Below are positions 41,501-52,988 of a DNA stretch of 64,000 nt, piece by piece. The first letter of the stretch is position 1. The number at the start of each line of letters is the position of its first letter. The stretch spans positions 48,075-112,074 of the forward strand of contig JAJOZX010012304.1 of the NCBI GenBank assembly GCA_023014485.1. Direction: 5' to 3'. Under the pieces are notes generated by a model. The model had not been told where the DNA came from. It saw only the letters and a program-made list of their open reading frames with translations, and made no database searches. Source of the stretch: Bathynomus jamesi (taxonomy: Eukaryota; Arthropoda; Malacostraca; Isopoda; Cirolanidae). The translations under genes and the position numbers were made by a program.

Positions 41501-42000
41501 GCAAAGAACTCAACTACTCGATATTTAATGTACATAAATTAAATCTGTTTGCTGAAAAGAAAAAATCTGTACTCCCTGGAAAGAAGAAGAGGAAGAGAGA
41601 GGTACACCATAATTTACATATGAAAAATTATTGAAAAACTGGTACCTAACGTCAAACTAAACCAATTAACATCCAAACAACACTGGAAAATAGGAAAGAC
41701 AGAATGTGTAGTGTTCCCAAACTAGAGACCCGACAAGGGACATCACACTGAAAAAAAAGTAGTTTGGTTATCAGGCGGCTAAGACTTGTTAACCAGCTTC
41801 CAAAGGACCTCAGGAATGTCACAGGGGTTAAAATTGAAATCTTCGAAAGAAGACTAGATGCTTGGCTCAGGACGATACCAGATGAGCCGGGTCGCTATGT
41901 GCGAAAGAGATCGCACGAAAGCAACTCGCTCCTCCATCAGGCCAGGACTAGAGGTGGGGCCACCAGCTTGACCTTCGTGTGAAGCTACCTACGTACGGAA
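38540..42000 (+). mobile_element. Decayed non-LTR retrotransposon (CCCH finger - endonuclease - RT)
   Basis: Order on the plus strand: two CCCH-like fingers (ACNFYYSNGHC ... YKFYHP, then KHGKKCYYHH) at ~38570-38710; an endonuclease remnant (GNINIVLANISGLKPN near 39000; GILEGQ; DNTRKNNCLDLVFTNNTNLI at ~39600); the RT (IIPIYKRGDRSQAKNYRPMS, HLTKIFERV, NENQHGFRSGRSCLSQL at 40560-40770; FADNT near 41060 where FADDT is expected); and the C-terminus FKRRLDAWL-type at 41764-41982. At least ten frame breaks. About 3.4 kb, near full length for an ORF2. From 40351 onward it is also present, mirrored, at 62345-64000. A jockey/CR1-type clade is likely but not decided. Confidence 0.75.
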
Positions 42001-42013
42001 CTTTTACCAGGTT

Positions 42014-42044
<31 letters not shown>

Positions 42045-43050
42045 GAGATAAAACTCTAAAAAATAATATGATATGCTTCATTCATTGACAATGAAAAAAT
42101 ATTTAAATACAGATTACAAACGCTATTTCTTATCTCTCTCTTATCTCCATCTGACAATCCATCTGTAATAATTTATCCTTTTTTGATATCTCATTTTTAT
42201 GTTTCATTTATCAGATATAAAGATACTGCAATGATAATTTTTCCTCAAATTTTAGATAATTCAATGAAAAATTGTTAAGAAATTTACGTAATAATAGATT
42301 TGACGATAGAGAGAGAGAGAGAGAGAGAGATGGAACGCATCAAAGAAAAATTCCATACAGTAAATCGTTCTTGAAAGAAATGTAATTAATTATTTATTTA
42401 TTAAAGACTTTAAATTCCACTTTAAGTGCGAACAAACACACCTCAATACAGCAGTAAACGCAACAAGTAGTGAGAAGTAGAAGAAGAACAGTCTACGCTG
42501 TTCCATTGAAAGGATTTGTAGTAATCTTTTTTTACTCAGGTTTTTGACCGATCATTGTAAACAAAGAATTCTGAACCTCAGATATACGATAGGTTACATG
42601 TGCGTGTAACGTACACATACTTTTAAATAGTCCTTCAACTGATTTGTCTTATAGCAAATGTGTTACTTTGAGGAATTATTTACAAACCAAAAGGAATGTA
42701 CTCAGCTTTTTCTTGGAAAATGGAAAAATAAATGCAATGACATATTTATGTATTAATTAATGCCAAGGTTATACTAATTAAACCTTAGTCTCAATAATAT
42801 ATATATATATATATAATATACGTGAACAGTTTAAAATATAATTTTATCCGCTTCTATTAATAGATATTTACGCATGTGTATGTGTGTGTGTGTGTGTGTG
42901 CATTCATCATTTGTAATTATATGCGTAGAAACTTAATTTGTAAAATATAGTTCAATTTAAGATTTAAATTTAGTAGTAATGAATGAATTCTTTACGTTAA
43001 ATATCATTTTTCTTCGTTTAAAGCTAATTCATTCTATATATATATATATA
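42001..43050. other. No gene seen; microsatellites
   Basis: (TA)n at ~42020-42044, (GA)n at ~42308-42330, (TA)n at ~42797-42817, (GT)n at ~42880-42900 and (TA)n at ~43036-43053. Otherwise AT-rich. Mirrored at ~61305-62340. Confidence 0.6.
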
Positions 43051-43053
43051 TAT

Positions 43054-43180
43054 TAGTTTCACGAAGACCAGAGTACACTAGGTTTGGTGGTCGTTTCAGA
43101 TGTTAGATATTTCCCACGTGACCTGACCAATCAGGATCTTTGTAACCAGTTTGAAAGAACTGGTCTCCGTGAAACTAAGT
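43054..43180. mobile_element. Short MITE with TTAGTTTCACG ends
   Basis: Ends TTAGTTTCACGAAGACCAG and CTGGTCTCCGTGAAACTAAG, about 127 bases, flanked by TA tracts. The interior contains CACGTGACCTGACCAATCAG. Mirror copy at ~61170-61305. Confidence 0.7.
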
Positions 43181-43904
43181 GTTTACCATATATATATATG
43201 TAATTTTTATGTTCCTGAGTTCTAAATTGTAGTAGGCAACTGTAGTTGAACAACAGCTATTAATGTTTGTGCAAAATGTAAAAATAGATAAGAAATTGGA
43301 TACAACAGATCGACGAACAAATAGCTAAGCGAACTAAATTAATTTGGAGTCAGCTGTGAGTTGTGTGTGAATACCGAAGCCAAGTTGGTCCACCCAGCCG
43401 TTGTCCATTGACTCACACTTCGAGTACTATATGAAATCCAATTATATATTTTACAAAATAAATGATTTAAAAGCTACGAGGGAATGTTGTTTTATTCTTT
43501 TATAAGCAAAAATTATAATGAAAATTATGATAATGGTGGTTTAAGAGCATTATTAAAAGTGAAATCAATATTACCACAAATAATACCATAACAATTTCAG
43601 TCATAAAAGGCGTTTTACAATCACAGAGCATAGCGTACAGCCGTAGACGTGGGTTTGTCTGCTTCCGCGCAGACTGGCTTCATAACCACCATCAAATACT
43701 ACGAGCGTAAACAAGTAGTTCTTCATGTTTGTTGCTAATAAGTCATTTACATCGAGTGTCATCTCAATATAACGAATGAATTACTTCTCTTATTGTAGTC
43801 GTCGAATTCAAAAGGTGATTGTAATGCTTCAGATACCTTTAAACTAAAATTTATTTAAACGATGGCGCGTAAGACAGCCTTGGCGGACTATTTTTTAGTC
43901 GCCA

Positions 43905-43990
43905 TGATTGGTTTCCCGCCAAACGGAAGTCTCCCGCGTTCGGATGAGGAGTGAAGCAAGATTTCGTTGTTTAAATTTGAATTTTAAGTG
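43905..43990 (+). promoter_or_regulatory. TATA-less promoter with CCAAT, E2F and ETS-type sites
   Basis: An inverted CCAAT box (ATTGG, 43907-43911) abuts TTTCCCGCCAAA (43912-43923), a double-sided E2F-type site. CGGAAGT (43924-43930), an ETS/GABP-type core, follows immediately. No TATA box is placed upstream of the ATG at 44059. CCAAT plus E2F is a known combination in cell-cycle-regulated genes; regulation here is inference. The region is locally GC-richer than its neighbours. Confidence 0.55.
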
Positions 43991-44058
43991 GTATAATCGA
44001 AGTGTTTTAAAATAATTTTGTGTTGAAGTTGTAGTTAATAGTTATTCTCCATGTGACA

Positions 44059-44138
44059 ATGTATCCAAGAGTAGGTGAGAAGAGAAGGATCGATGATATT
44101 AATCTAGAAGATGAAGAAGCTATTGGATCACTTTGCAG
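44059..44138 (+). CDS. First coding exon of an unrecognised host gene (left arm)
   Basis: ATG at 44059 opens MYPRVGEKRRIDDINLEDEE, then AIGSLC, and ends in phase 2 at a consensus donor CAG/GTAAGC (44139). An ATGTGA start-stop mini-uORF lies at 44051-44056, two bases upstream, and could damp translation. The short basic then acidic N-terminus, TATA-less CCAAT/E2F/ETS promoter and clean donor argue for a housekeeping host gene, not a transposon. Its base sequence is identical in the other arm (60215-60294), unlike neighbouring DNA. I do not recognise the protein. No downstream exon was found before the palindrome centre, so the gene is cut off here. Confidence 0.5.
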
Positions 44139-45819
44139 GTAAGCTTGGGCAACTGTCAAGTCTCGTCGTTTTTCCTATGATCATTTTCTGGCGCTTTTCT
44201 CATGTTAACATCTCGCTCTGAATAATTTCCTTTCCTGTGATTCTATTCAGACGTAAAATAACATTAAAATCTTTGTTGTGTTATGTTATGTTAGTTATAA
44301 ATGGTGATGATTTATCAGCTGATTCTACCGCCATGCCGGTCTAATCAGCTGACAAACTATGCGGTGGCGCCATATGGCTGAACTTGCCAACACTCTCAAT
44401 ATTACTCGTTATTACAAAGTCTGGTGCTCCCTCCTAATTACTTAACGATACGATTCTCCTGAAAAATAAATATGACCTTTTAATCAGGTATAGTATGGAC
44501 GGGATTAATATACGTTAAAGACAAAAATTACGTAAAGTTGTAAGGACTGAAACAGCTGATATAAGAAGCATCACATGGCTTGAATCGTAGGAGCGGCTGA
44601 GCTGATCGTCGCGCCTTCTAACTGAACTGGGAGTGGCATATAGGCTGTCTGTTATTATTATGTTGCAACACTTTTAGGTCTGGTTCCTTTTTTATTTATC
44701 ACACAGAAAATAGTTGGGTTTTAATGAGGACCTATGTAACTGATCCAATTATAGGTTAGCGTCTGCTTATTTCACTTGTTATATATTCTTGGCCACCCGT
44801 AAACGGGCGTCTCTTGAGTATTTTTTTATATGTAATTAGAGTAAATAAATAACACGGGTAACGTTGGTTTAGGCCTTAAAGAACGGAGTGGTATCCAATA
44901 TATAATGTACATTTAGCAAGCTTAGTTCCTACATTTTGTAATATATAATATATATATATATATATATGTAAATTATAAAATTTATATATATATAGAAATT
45001 ATAAAATTTATATATATATATATATATATATATTATAAAATTTATTTCTACTCCTACCCATTGACCTGTTAAGTTGTACTTTACGGTATTATGGCGTTCA
45101 TTCATGGTATTTGAGTTGTGTAGTAAGAGGAACTACCTGACCCTTTTTATGCCACTTCGTACCACAGCCCCCAAAAGGGCCTCAGGCCCTTTGACTCTCC
45201 GATGATGCGAGGAATGACAGGAATGCGAGGTTCCGTGAGCATTCTTACAGGACTGAGCCGTTTCTTTCCGAACGTTTTGAATGTGAATGTGAAATGGGTG
45301 TAAATGACCCGCAGGATAAGTATGAGGCTTCCTTAAACATTCTTAAACAGGTGTTTTATAACCAGTAGCATTCTTTAAGACGCGGTTTCTCTTTTGGAAA
45401 ATTGGACTGGAGTCGTGGTTTCTATTCAAGATGCAATTTCCGTTCACATTTGAAGTATCGAGTGTTAAATTTTTGTCTTAAAGGGTCTCCCCTCCCCCTT
45501 TTTTAAGGGAACGTGACAGAATATGTTAAGTGTAGCGTTAAATATAGGAAAGTTAAAGAAAATATCTCGTATACTTTTATGATTTGACACGAGATTGTGC
45601 AACCCGCTAGAGAATAAAAGTAGGAAAGATTTTCTTTAGTATCCGAGAGCCAAAAACGTTATTTTGGCGTTTGCTCTACTTGTATACCAATTGATAGAAT
45701 ATTTATCAAAGCGTTTATCAGTTTTTTAAACTTTCAAGTTGACAACCTTTAAATAAGGTAAAGAATTGTGTAAAGGGATAGAACGAACTTTTAATAGATT
45801 CCAAACCGGTTTGGGGTTA

Positions 45820-45851
<32 letters not shown>

Positions 45852-46090
45852 AAAAGAGAGATTAATACTCAAGCCGCATCCATTGGCCGGCAGTTTGGCT
45901 AAAATGATAAGAATTTGAGTTTGTGAGGTCACCCGAACCAAATAAGGGATGTGTCTTCAAGTTCTTTACACAACAAAATCTTTCTTTTCTTCAAATAAAA
46001 GATTATGTAAATAGAACCTTTTCTCAAACTTTTGTGTAAGTAAGCGTGTAAAACGACCATGAGTGGCTACATTGGATTTTCATCATACGG
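44139..46090. other. Presumed intron; no further exon recognised
   Basis: TCAGCTGAT appears twice around 44318-44355 in opposite contexts. (TA)n tracts run at ~44950-45032, an AAAGGGCC/GGCCCTTT hairpin lies at ~45173-45193, and (GT)n at ~45827-45852. Mirrored at ~58265-60210. Confidence 0.5.
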
Positions 46091-46092
46091 TA

Positions 46093-46174
46093 CACAGGGT
46101 GTTCCATAATTCAGCGTAGGATTAAATGCAGCTGTTAAAAGAAACCGTACAACCGATTCTCGGACCACCCTGTG
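46093..46174. mobile_element. 82-bp MITE with CACAGGGTG ends
   Basis: CACAGGGTGTTCC at the left pairs with GGACCACCCTGTG at the right. TA precedes it. Mariner-type micro-MITE. Mirror copy at ~58190-58275. Confidence 0.55.
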
Positions 46175-46755
46175 GTTTAATATTGGATTAAAGAAAATAA
46201 AAATTGAACAACTTACAGCTGTGCTGCCTGTCTATTGTCTGATTCTGTCTATCGGTTTGACTGGCACAGTGCCTTGGTGTCTCCTCCCAAGTGGGAGCAC
46301 TTACAGAGGGGAGGGAAAACTAGGCTGCAAAGTTTAATCGGAGGAGAAGGGAGCAGTACGGTAGTTGGCAGGTTTCTTCGTGTGTATTGATTACTTTCGT
46401 CTGGAGGTCAGCTTTAAAGACCCCTCACTCCTACCCCATTTCCCCTCATCCCTTTCCCCTCCTCTCTTGATATAGCTACGCCTATTCGAAGGTGCCTTCC
46501 TGCCTCTTTCCCCTCATCCCTTATTCCCTCACTTACCTACCCCTCGCCGTTCATTTTTACCTCCTTGTATACGATATTCTTTTTTATGCATTTGTGTTTC
46601 GATTATCCTAGAGGTCTTGAAATAGGGTTAGCAGGCACTTGAGTGCCACATTCAGTGGCCCCATTTTGGTCAGCTGATGCTCTCTTATGGGTTGATTAGT
46701 TGATGCCAGCGGGACTAGTGACGTAATTGAAAGAAGTATAGTGCCTACACCACTG

Positions 46756-46804
<49 letters not shown>

Positions 46805-47130
46805 AATGCCCGGAAGACTGTATTATTTTAATAATTTGCATTTAAAAGTGGGTATATTTTGGGGCCATTCTGTGTACAGTATATATAGTTTTTGTAGTTA
46901 TTAGAGCTTATTAAATATTTAAACAAGGCTTAGTGTTTAAATTGGACCAAGTTTATTCATGTCACTAATTATGGCTTCAAATATTTCTAATTAGGTTTTC
47001 TCCCTCTCTGTAGATGTTGGCTAAATGTAGTTGTATGAAATTGATTTAAAACTTAAAAGTAGGGCATATCGCTCATTTTACAATAACCTTGAGTCAGTCT
47101 CGTTTGAACCCTTCTTTTCTTGTCAGAAAC

Positions 47131-47174
<44 letters not shown>

Positions 47175-48280
47175 TAGAAACGACGTAAATAAGGAGCGTC
47201 TCTGCACACGGGGAAGAGAAATAACGAATAAATGAAAAAAAAAAAATATATATATATATATATATAAGCCTGAATTATGAAGAAAGGGATAGTACCCCAT
47301 CTTAATCAACCCCTTTTCAATTGATTTTTTAGTACTTTCGCAACGTCTACTACGGCTTTGCCTTGTTTCTCTTGTCAGACTTTTGCCAGACGAGAAAATT
47401 TGTTGAATTGCCTTGAAAAGCGTCCTGACCTGCCTTGCATGGCTTTATTGCTGGCGGGGAGTCGAGAGCGTGTGACGTTCAGCCAAGACATGGTTGCAGC
47501 CAACAGCCGACTGGCTGACCGGACAGCTGGCTTCAGAAATAGCTTGTTAAAATTAAAAGTTGATGCGCATTTCTTAGAATAGGCCTATTTATAATCCGGT
47601 TGTTAGGTTTTCCATTCATGGTATTTGTTTTTATTAGGGGAATATTTCTCTTCTTTTTTTCAGTTATATTTTTGTATTTTAGTTCTTTCTTGAAAAAGAG
47701 TGTTATATTCGCTTTTTTTTTTTTTTTTTTATGATCGAAAACTGTACAAGTTAATATGATAACCTATTTTAAAGTTAAGTTCATTATTTGAAAAGAGGAA
47801 AAAATCATCATATTTGATACCTGGTCATATTAACATGAGACCTTATTTTATCCTCTATTTATTTCATAAAGAATAATACTAAGTAGGTAATACTAATATT
47901 TAGCTACAGCTTAGTTTTCCCAGCTAACGCGCTCGCACTGACTCATAAAATATATACTTGTCAATCTTCAGTGAAGTCAGTCTTTATTAACACTTGATGT
48001 TTACTTCAGTCAGCTGACTCTCCTGGGTTGCCAGATGTTCATCATATGAAATCGGTTATTGTAGTAAATATAAAAGTTGTATCGCTTCGCCTCGATAATA
48101 AATAATAGTTTTTCGTTGTTTTTTCTTTCTAGCTCGTTTGTTTTATCTCTTTCATTTAGGTTTGTGAGAGGTCAAACTTGAAAACGGAAATGCTTCAAAT
48201 TTTTTACATTTTTAATAAATAAATACTTAAAAAATAGTTGGAATTCCTTTCGTATGTTCATTATAAACAATTAAACTTCG
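46175..48280. other. No gene seen; microsatellites
   Basis: Pyrimidine-rich 46410-46560. (TA)n at ~46760-46805, ~47132-47171 and ~47248-47266. A T-run at ~47712-47730. A 74-residue frame at 47358 shows no family motif. Mirrored at ~56090-58190. Confidence 0.55.
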
Positions 48281-48571
48281 GGACCTTTTCCAGTTTGTGT
48301 ACCGTTTTTCATATAATTTATTTTTGAGAATATTTTTGTTAAAACTAACGAAAATATCACGACTTAACCTACCAATTATCAAGAGCGTACACAGTTGATC
48401 TATTAGTAAATAGTAAATACTATTCCAGAAACAAACAATGTTATAATTAATAATAGATCAACTGTACGCCCTTGATAATTGGTTAGGTTAAGTCGTGATA
48501 TTTTCGTTAGTTTTAACAAAAATTCTCAAAATAAATTATATGAAAAACGGTACACAAACTGGAAAAGGTCC
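48281..48571. mobile_element. Fold-back element related to MITE family 2
   Basis: Arms of about 110 bases run GGACCTTTTCCAGTTTGTGT, CATATAATTTATTTTTGAGA, TTAAAACTAACGAAAATATC and ACGACTTAACC. The last ~45 bases are those of fold-back family 2. A longer loop (~90 bases) contains TAGATCAACTGTACGCCC. Mirror copy at 55796-56086. Confidence 0.8.
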
Positions 48572-48668
48572 AAACTTCGTTTGGAGGTTTTTAAAGCTTT
48601 TTAATCCAGTTAGGTAAGAAGTTTCATAGTTTGTTTTCATTGAAAACCTATCACTTTAACACACACAC

Positions 48669-48671
<3 letters not shown>

Positions 48672-48735
<64 letters not shown>
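48672..48735. repeat. (TA)n microsatellite
   Basis: About 30 TA units in this arm. The counterpart (~55639-55700) is interrupted and shorter, so the arms differ here. Confidence 0.85.
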
Positions 48736-48738
<3 letters not shown>

Positions 48739-48838
48739 CCTTGTTTATATAGCATGGGCTATATTTAGCTTTTAAGGTAGAAATTCCCTATCGAATTCTT
48801 TGAAGGAATTTATACGTATCAAGTTTGATTAAAATTCT

Positions 48839-49043
48839 GGATCACCTGAAGATCAGGGCCCCCCGGCCTTCTTTAGTTAGCTTTTATAAGGCTAACTAAC
48901 GAAAATATCACGACTTAACCTAACCAATCGTCAAGGGCGTACAGTTGACCTAACGATTGGTTAGGTTAGGTCGTGATATTTTCGTTAGTTAGCCTTATAA
49001 GGCTAACTAAAGAAGGCTGGGGGCCCTGATCTTCAGGTGATCC
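48839..49043. mobile_element. Fold-back MITE, family 2 (left arm)
   Basis: Full hairpin from GGATCACCTGAAGATCAGGG to CCTGATCTTCAGGTGATCC with loop CAAGGGCGTACAGTTGACC. Mirror copy at 55334-55535. Confidence 0.85.
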
Positions 49044-50500
49044 AAAACTCTACTTTTAACGTTTTATAAAGTCTTTAACCTTTCATTATCATCGGAATTG
49101 TTATACATACACTGAATGTACGCTTCATTTGCCCACGTCCACCCACGTGTCATACTTTAAATTTTTTATCCAGCTAACAAAAAAAAAATAGCGAGTGCAA
49201 ATTTGTTTAGAATTTAATTGATAAAAGACTGATGGATTCTCTAAATAAACGTAATATTTGTAATTTTTTTTTATATTTAATGTTTGTTGGGCACCGCGTC
49301 ATTATTTCAAATCACAACTCAACTTGGCGGAGGTTAACTGTTTGTCTGACTGGCCGATAGAACCTAGAATTTTTTTGTCCACGTTTCATTCCTCTATCTT
49401 TCTCGTGTATGTATATGTATAATATAGTCGCGACCGGGCGCTCAGTGCCAAAAATGCTTGCAAAATTGGACGCGTTTCGGGTAAGGTAAAACCAAAAAAT
49501 CTTTAAACAAAATATGGAATCATCTCTAGCAACCCTAATAACCCCCATTTCAGTCCAAAAATCACATTTCTAGCGAATGTTGACCCCTAAAGTGAAAAAA
49601 AATGGTTAAAAAATTTCCTTGTTTTACTAATGCGAGTGCTTAATTATTTATTAATTGTAACATAGCAATTTAGAACAGTAATTGACTAAGACTTTTGTGA
49701 AATAAACTCGTGCTTAAATACAAAAACGTACCGAAAATTATTGCTAAATACTCCGTACTGTACTCTATAAATATCGAGTACAACACTTCAAATATCAAAA
49801 GCTTTCATTAAGGCTTGCATTCCATCTTAGGTGTGAATTTGAAACCCTTTTCTATCTTCCACAGGAAAATAATCCCTTTAGTACCTTACCTGCCATTCTT
49901 AATCCTGGAATTCCTTGGAATTTAATCCCTTCCAACAGAAATGTTAGTTTTAAACATCGGAAGTTATATTTTTGTAATTTTCAACACGGTGCATATTAAT
50001 GATTTATAAATTGTTTATTAATTTAAGAATAATTTAAAAATACAACTTAATTCCTACATAATTAATTTAGTTAATTTCCTATTATTTATTAGGTTATTAA
50101 ATATAACTTCTGTTAACTTGTTATTAAATAATAAGTGACAGTCTATTTTCATTAACCTATAACTTGTTTAGATCATATTTGTTTTCAGTTTTAAAGTCGT
50201 ACACTAATATTTTCGGAATAAATTTTATATCATTGAAAGGACTTTAAGAGTACTTCAATATGTTAAATTTATTTTAATATTCCATCAGTTCAGAACAATT
50301 ATGATTAAGTGAATACGCCCAGAGAAACGAAAGTCTCTGACGCACGAACCGTCCGACATCCGAAGTGACTCGGCCGAGTAAACTTTTCAGTACGTATCAC
50401 TCGTGTAAAGACTGGCTATCCGGACTCGATCATTAGCACTCAGACATTCGTGCGCACCTTATCTCTCGCGTCACTCCTATAATCACACGGGAATTGTAAA
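49044..50500. other. No gene seen
   Basis: AT-rich sequence, mirrored at ~53880-55330. Some GC-richer DNA at 50320-50480 precedes the degenerate ORF at 50508 and could be its 5' region. Confidence 0.45.
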
Positions 50501-50507
50501 GCTCATC

Positions 50508-51400
50508 ATGGACAAGTTTTTCATTCGTAAATCTACATATACGGAGGAACAACAGCGTTCTTCTTCGTCTGAAGAACATACTCCACAACCAACTAATTAC
50601 ACTGACTGCATCAACAGTCTTCATTGAGCATTCTTCATCCAAGGAAACCGACCTAACTCCTGTACAACTTCGTCGAAAGCGGAAGAAAGGCATTTCCAAT
50701 CGACCCAAAGAAGATACAGGTCCTTACGAGACAAGATGAAGGCCTTGGATGAAATGAAGTGGGAAAATCTGTCCAGGAAACGTCCAAGTAATATAACGTT
50801 GGCCTCCAACTGTAAGAGACTGGTTGAAGTCTGAAGAGAAGCTCCGAGAAGCTGCGGGCAAAATAAAAAGGTCGGCCACGTTACCCGGCCATCAAAAGGG
50901 AGCACCGTGAAGTAGAGACTGGAGCTGTATGCACTCGATAGAAGTCATGAGGAGGAAGAGAGGAGATATGTCTTCTGAAATTGTGCAGTCTGATTCTCGA
51001 CAAATTGGTGCGCGTCTTCCAAGTGAATCGAAGGGATTCAAAATTTCAAACCATCAAAGAGCTGGTATTATCGCTTCGCATTTCGATATGGCCTTCATTA
51101 TGCCAAGAAACAACAAGGAGAGTCCTGCTCACACGAGCCTGAGGAGGATCAACCAGCATTAGACACGACCACCACGCGTGAGATCTGGAGAAACAAGAAA
51201 TGTCTGCAGATATGATAAAGGACATTCTTGGGAATTTTGGAACACTTCGCCGTAAGATATATTGCTATGGCAATAACTACGACAGGGTATACGAGACGAT
51301 CAAAAGTTAAACGAGCTGACAAGTGATTATGAGAGTCATTTTTTGGAACTGGACAAGCAAAAATCACCAGTTTCTTCAGTCCTTAAAGAGTTACACCTAA
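50508..51400 (+). pseudogene. Degenerate ORF ending in a PCNA-box-like motif (left arm)
   Basis: Begins MDKFFIRKSTYTEEQQRSSS at 50508. It continues through frame-shifted pieces with KRKKGISNRPKE, RYRSLRDKMKALDEMKWEN, DKLVRVFQVNRRDSKFQTIK, LRIRYGLHYAKKQQ, DLEKQEMSADMIKDILGNFG and KIYCYGNNYDRVYETIKK. It ends near QAKITSFF, which fits the PIP-box pattern Q-x2-(I/L/M)-x2-F-F used to bind PCNA. I do not recognise the family. A transposon or processed gene origin is possible; pogo-type transposases are known to bind PCNA. Each arm is broken at different places by single-base indels. Confidence 0.45.
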
Positions 51401-51955
51401 GCGCCGATCAACTTGAGACACAATCTTCGTTAATCTGGATACAAATAATGATAATGATTAAATTGAATTTTGTACATTCATCCTTTGGATTTTTTTATAT
51501 TATGTACATAGTCTGTACAGTTTTGTGTTTTTGTTGTTTTGTAATGTGCAAATTAAACGTATGATTTATATTCGGATATCTATTTTTTATTCCCTCCAAC
51601 CAACCCCCCAAAAAATAAGTAAATAAGTTGAACAAATAAAAAATTATTTATTGGTTGATGAAATTTTAAGTTGAAAAATTGTTCGATTTGGAAAAATAAA
51701 GACTTGAGAATTGAAATTAATGCACAAAATAAGTATTTTAAACCTTTAGGAATATTATATATAATACCCTACAATTATAGTTCATTATAAATTACAACTA
51801 GTTTATTATAAAATATAACTTATGACTTGGATAACCTCGATAGGCCCAAGTGGCTTCATATTTTCCAAATGTAATGCAATGCAATAGTGTACTTTATATT
51901 TTGGAATGAAAATGAAACGGTGAACTTAAAACATTGATTGAAAATAAGAAATATC

Positions 51956-52421
51956 GGATCAAGTAAAGATAATCCCTCCAACAGAAAAGGAGGGACTATC
52001 TTTACTTGATCATTTTTGGGGAGGGATCATCTTTACTGGTAAAGTTGGTAATACCGCTTTACCGCAATACCGCTTTAATTAAAGTCTTTGGATCAAGTAA
52101 AGTAAGCACCCCCAACCTTTTTTAGTTAGCTTATAAGGCTAACTAACGAAAATATCACGACCTAACCTAACCAATCGTCAAGGGCGTACAGTTGACCTAA
52201 CGATTGGTTAGGTTAGTCGTGATATTTTCGTTAGTTAGCCTTATAAAGCTAACTAAAAAAGGTTGGGGTGCTTAACTTTACTTGATCCAAAGACTTTATT
52301 AAGCGGTATTGCGGTAAAGCGGTATTACCAACTTTACCAAGTAGATGATCCCTCCCCAAAAATGATCAAGTAAAGATAGTCCCTCCTTTTTCTGTTGGGA
52401 GGGATTATCTTTACTTGATCC
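51956..52421. mobile_element. Central fold-back element at the palindrome axis
   Basis: Nested hairpins. Outer arms start GGATCAAGTAAAGATAATCC and end GGATTATCTTTACTTGATCC; the inner hairpin 52089-52288 is a fold-back MITE of family 2 with altered ends (GGATCAAGTAAAGTAAGCAC). The loop CAAGGGCGTACAGTTGACC (52179-52199 region) is the normal family loop, so the axis of the giant palindrome is the centre of an ordinary MITE. Confidence 0.85.
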
Positions 52422-52988
52422 GATATTTCTTATTTTCAATCATGTTTTAAGTTCACCGTTTCATTTTCATTCCAAAATATAAAGTACACTATTGCATTGC
52501 ATTACATTTGGAAATATGAAGCCACTTGGGCCTATCGAGGTTATCCAAGTCTAAGTTATATTTTATAATAACTAGTTGTAATTTTATAATGAACTATAAT
52601 TGTAGGGTATTATATATAATATTTCCTAAAGGTTTAAAATACTTTATTTTGTGCATTAATTTCAATTCTCAAGTCTTTATTTTTCCAAATCGAACAATTT
52701 TTCAACTTAAATTTCATCAACCAATAAATAATTTTTTATTTGTTCAACTTATTTACTTATTTTTGGGGGGGTTGGTTGGAGGGAATAAAAAAATAGATAT
52801 CCGAATATAAATCATACGTTTAATTTGCACATTACAAAACAACAAAAACACAAAACTGTACAGACTATGTACATAATATAAAAAAATCCAAAGGATGAAT
52901 GTACAAAATTCAATTTAATCATTATCATTATTTGTATCCAATTAACGAAGATTGTGTCTCAAGTTGATCGGCGCTTAGGTGTAACTCT

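Noticed and set aside
47358..47582. 74-residue frame with CFSCQTF
   Set aside because: Only one Cys pair, no finger spacing, and the mirrored arm copy breaks the frame with a two-base indel.
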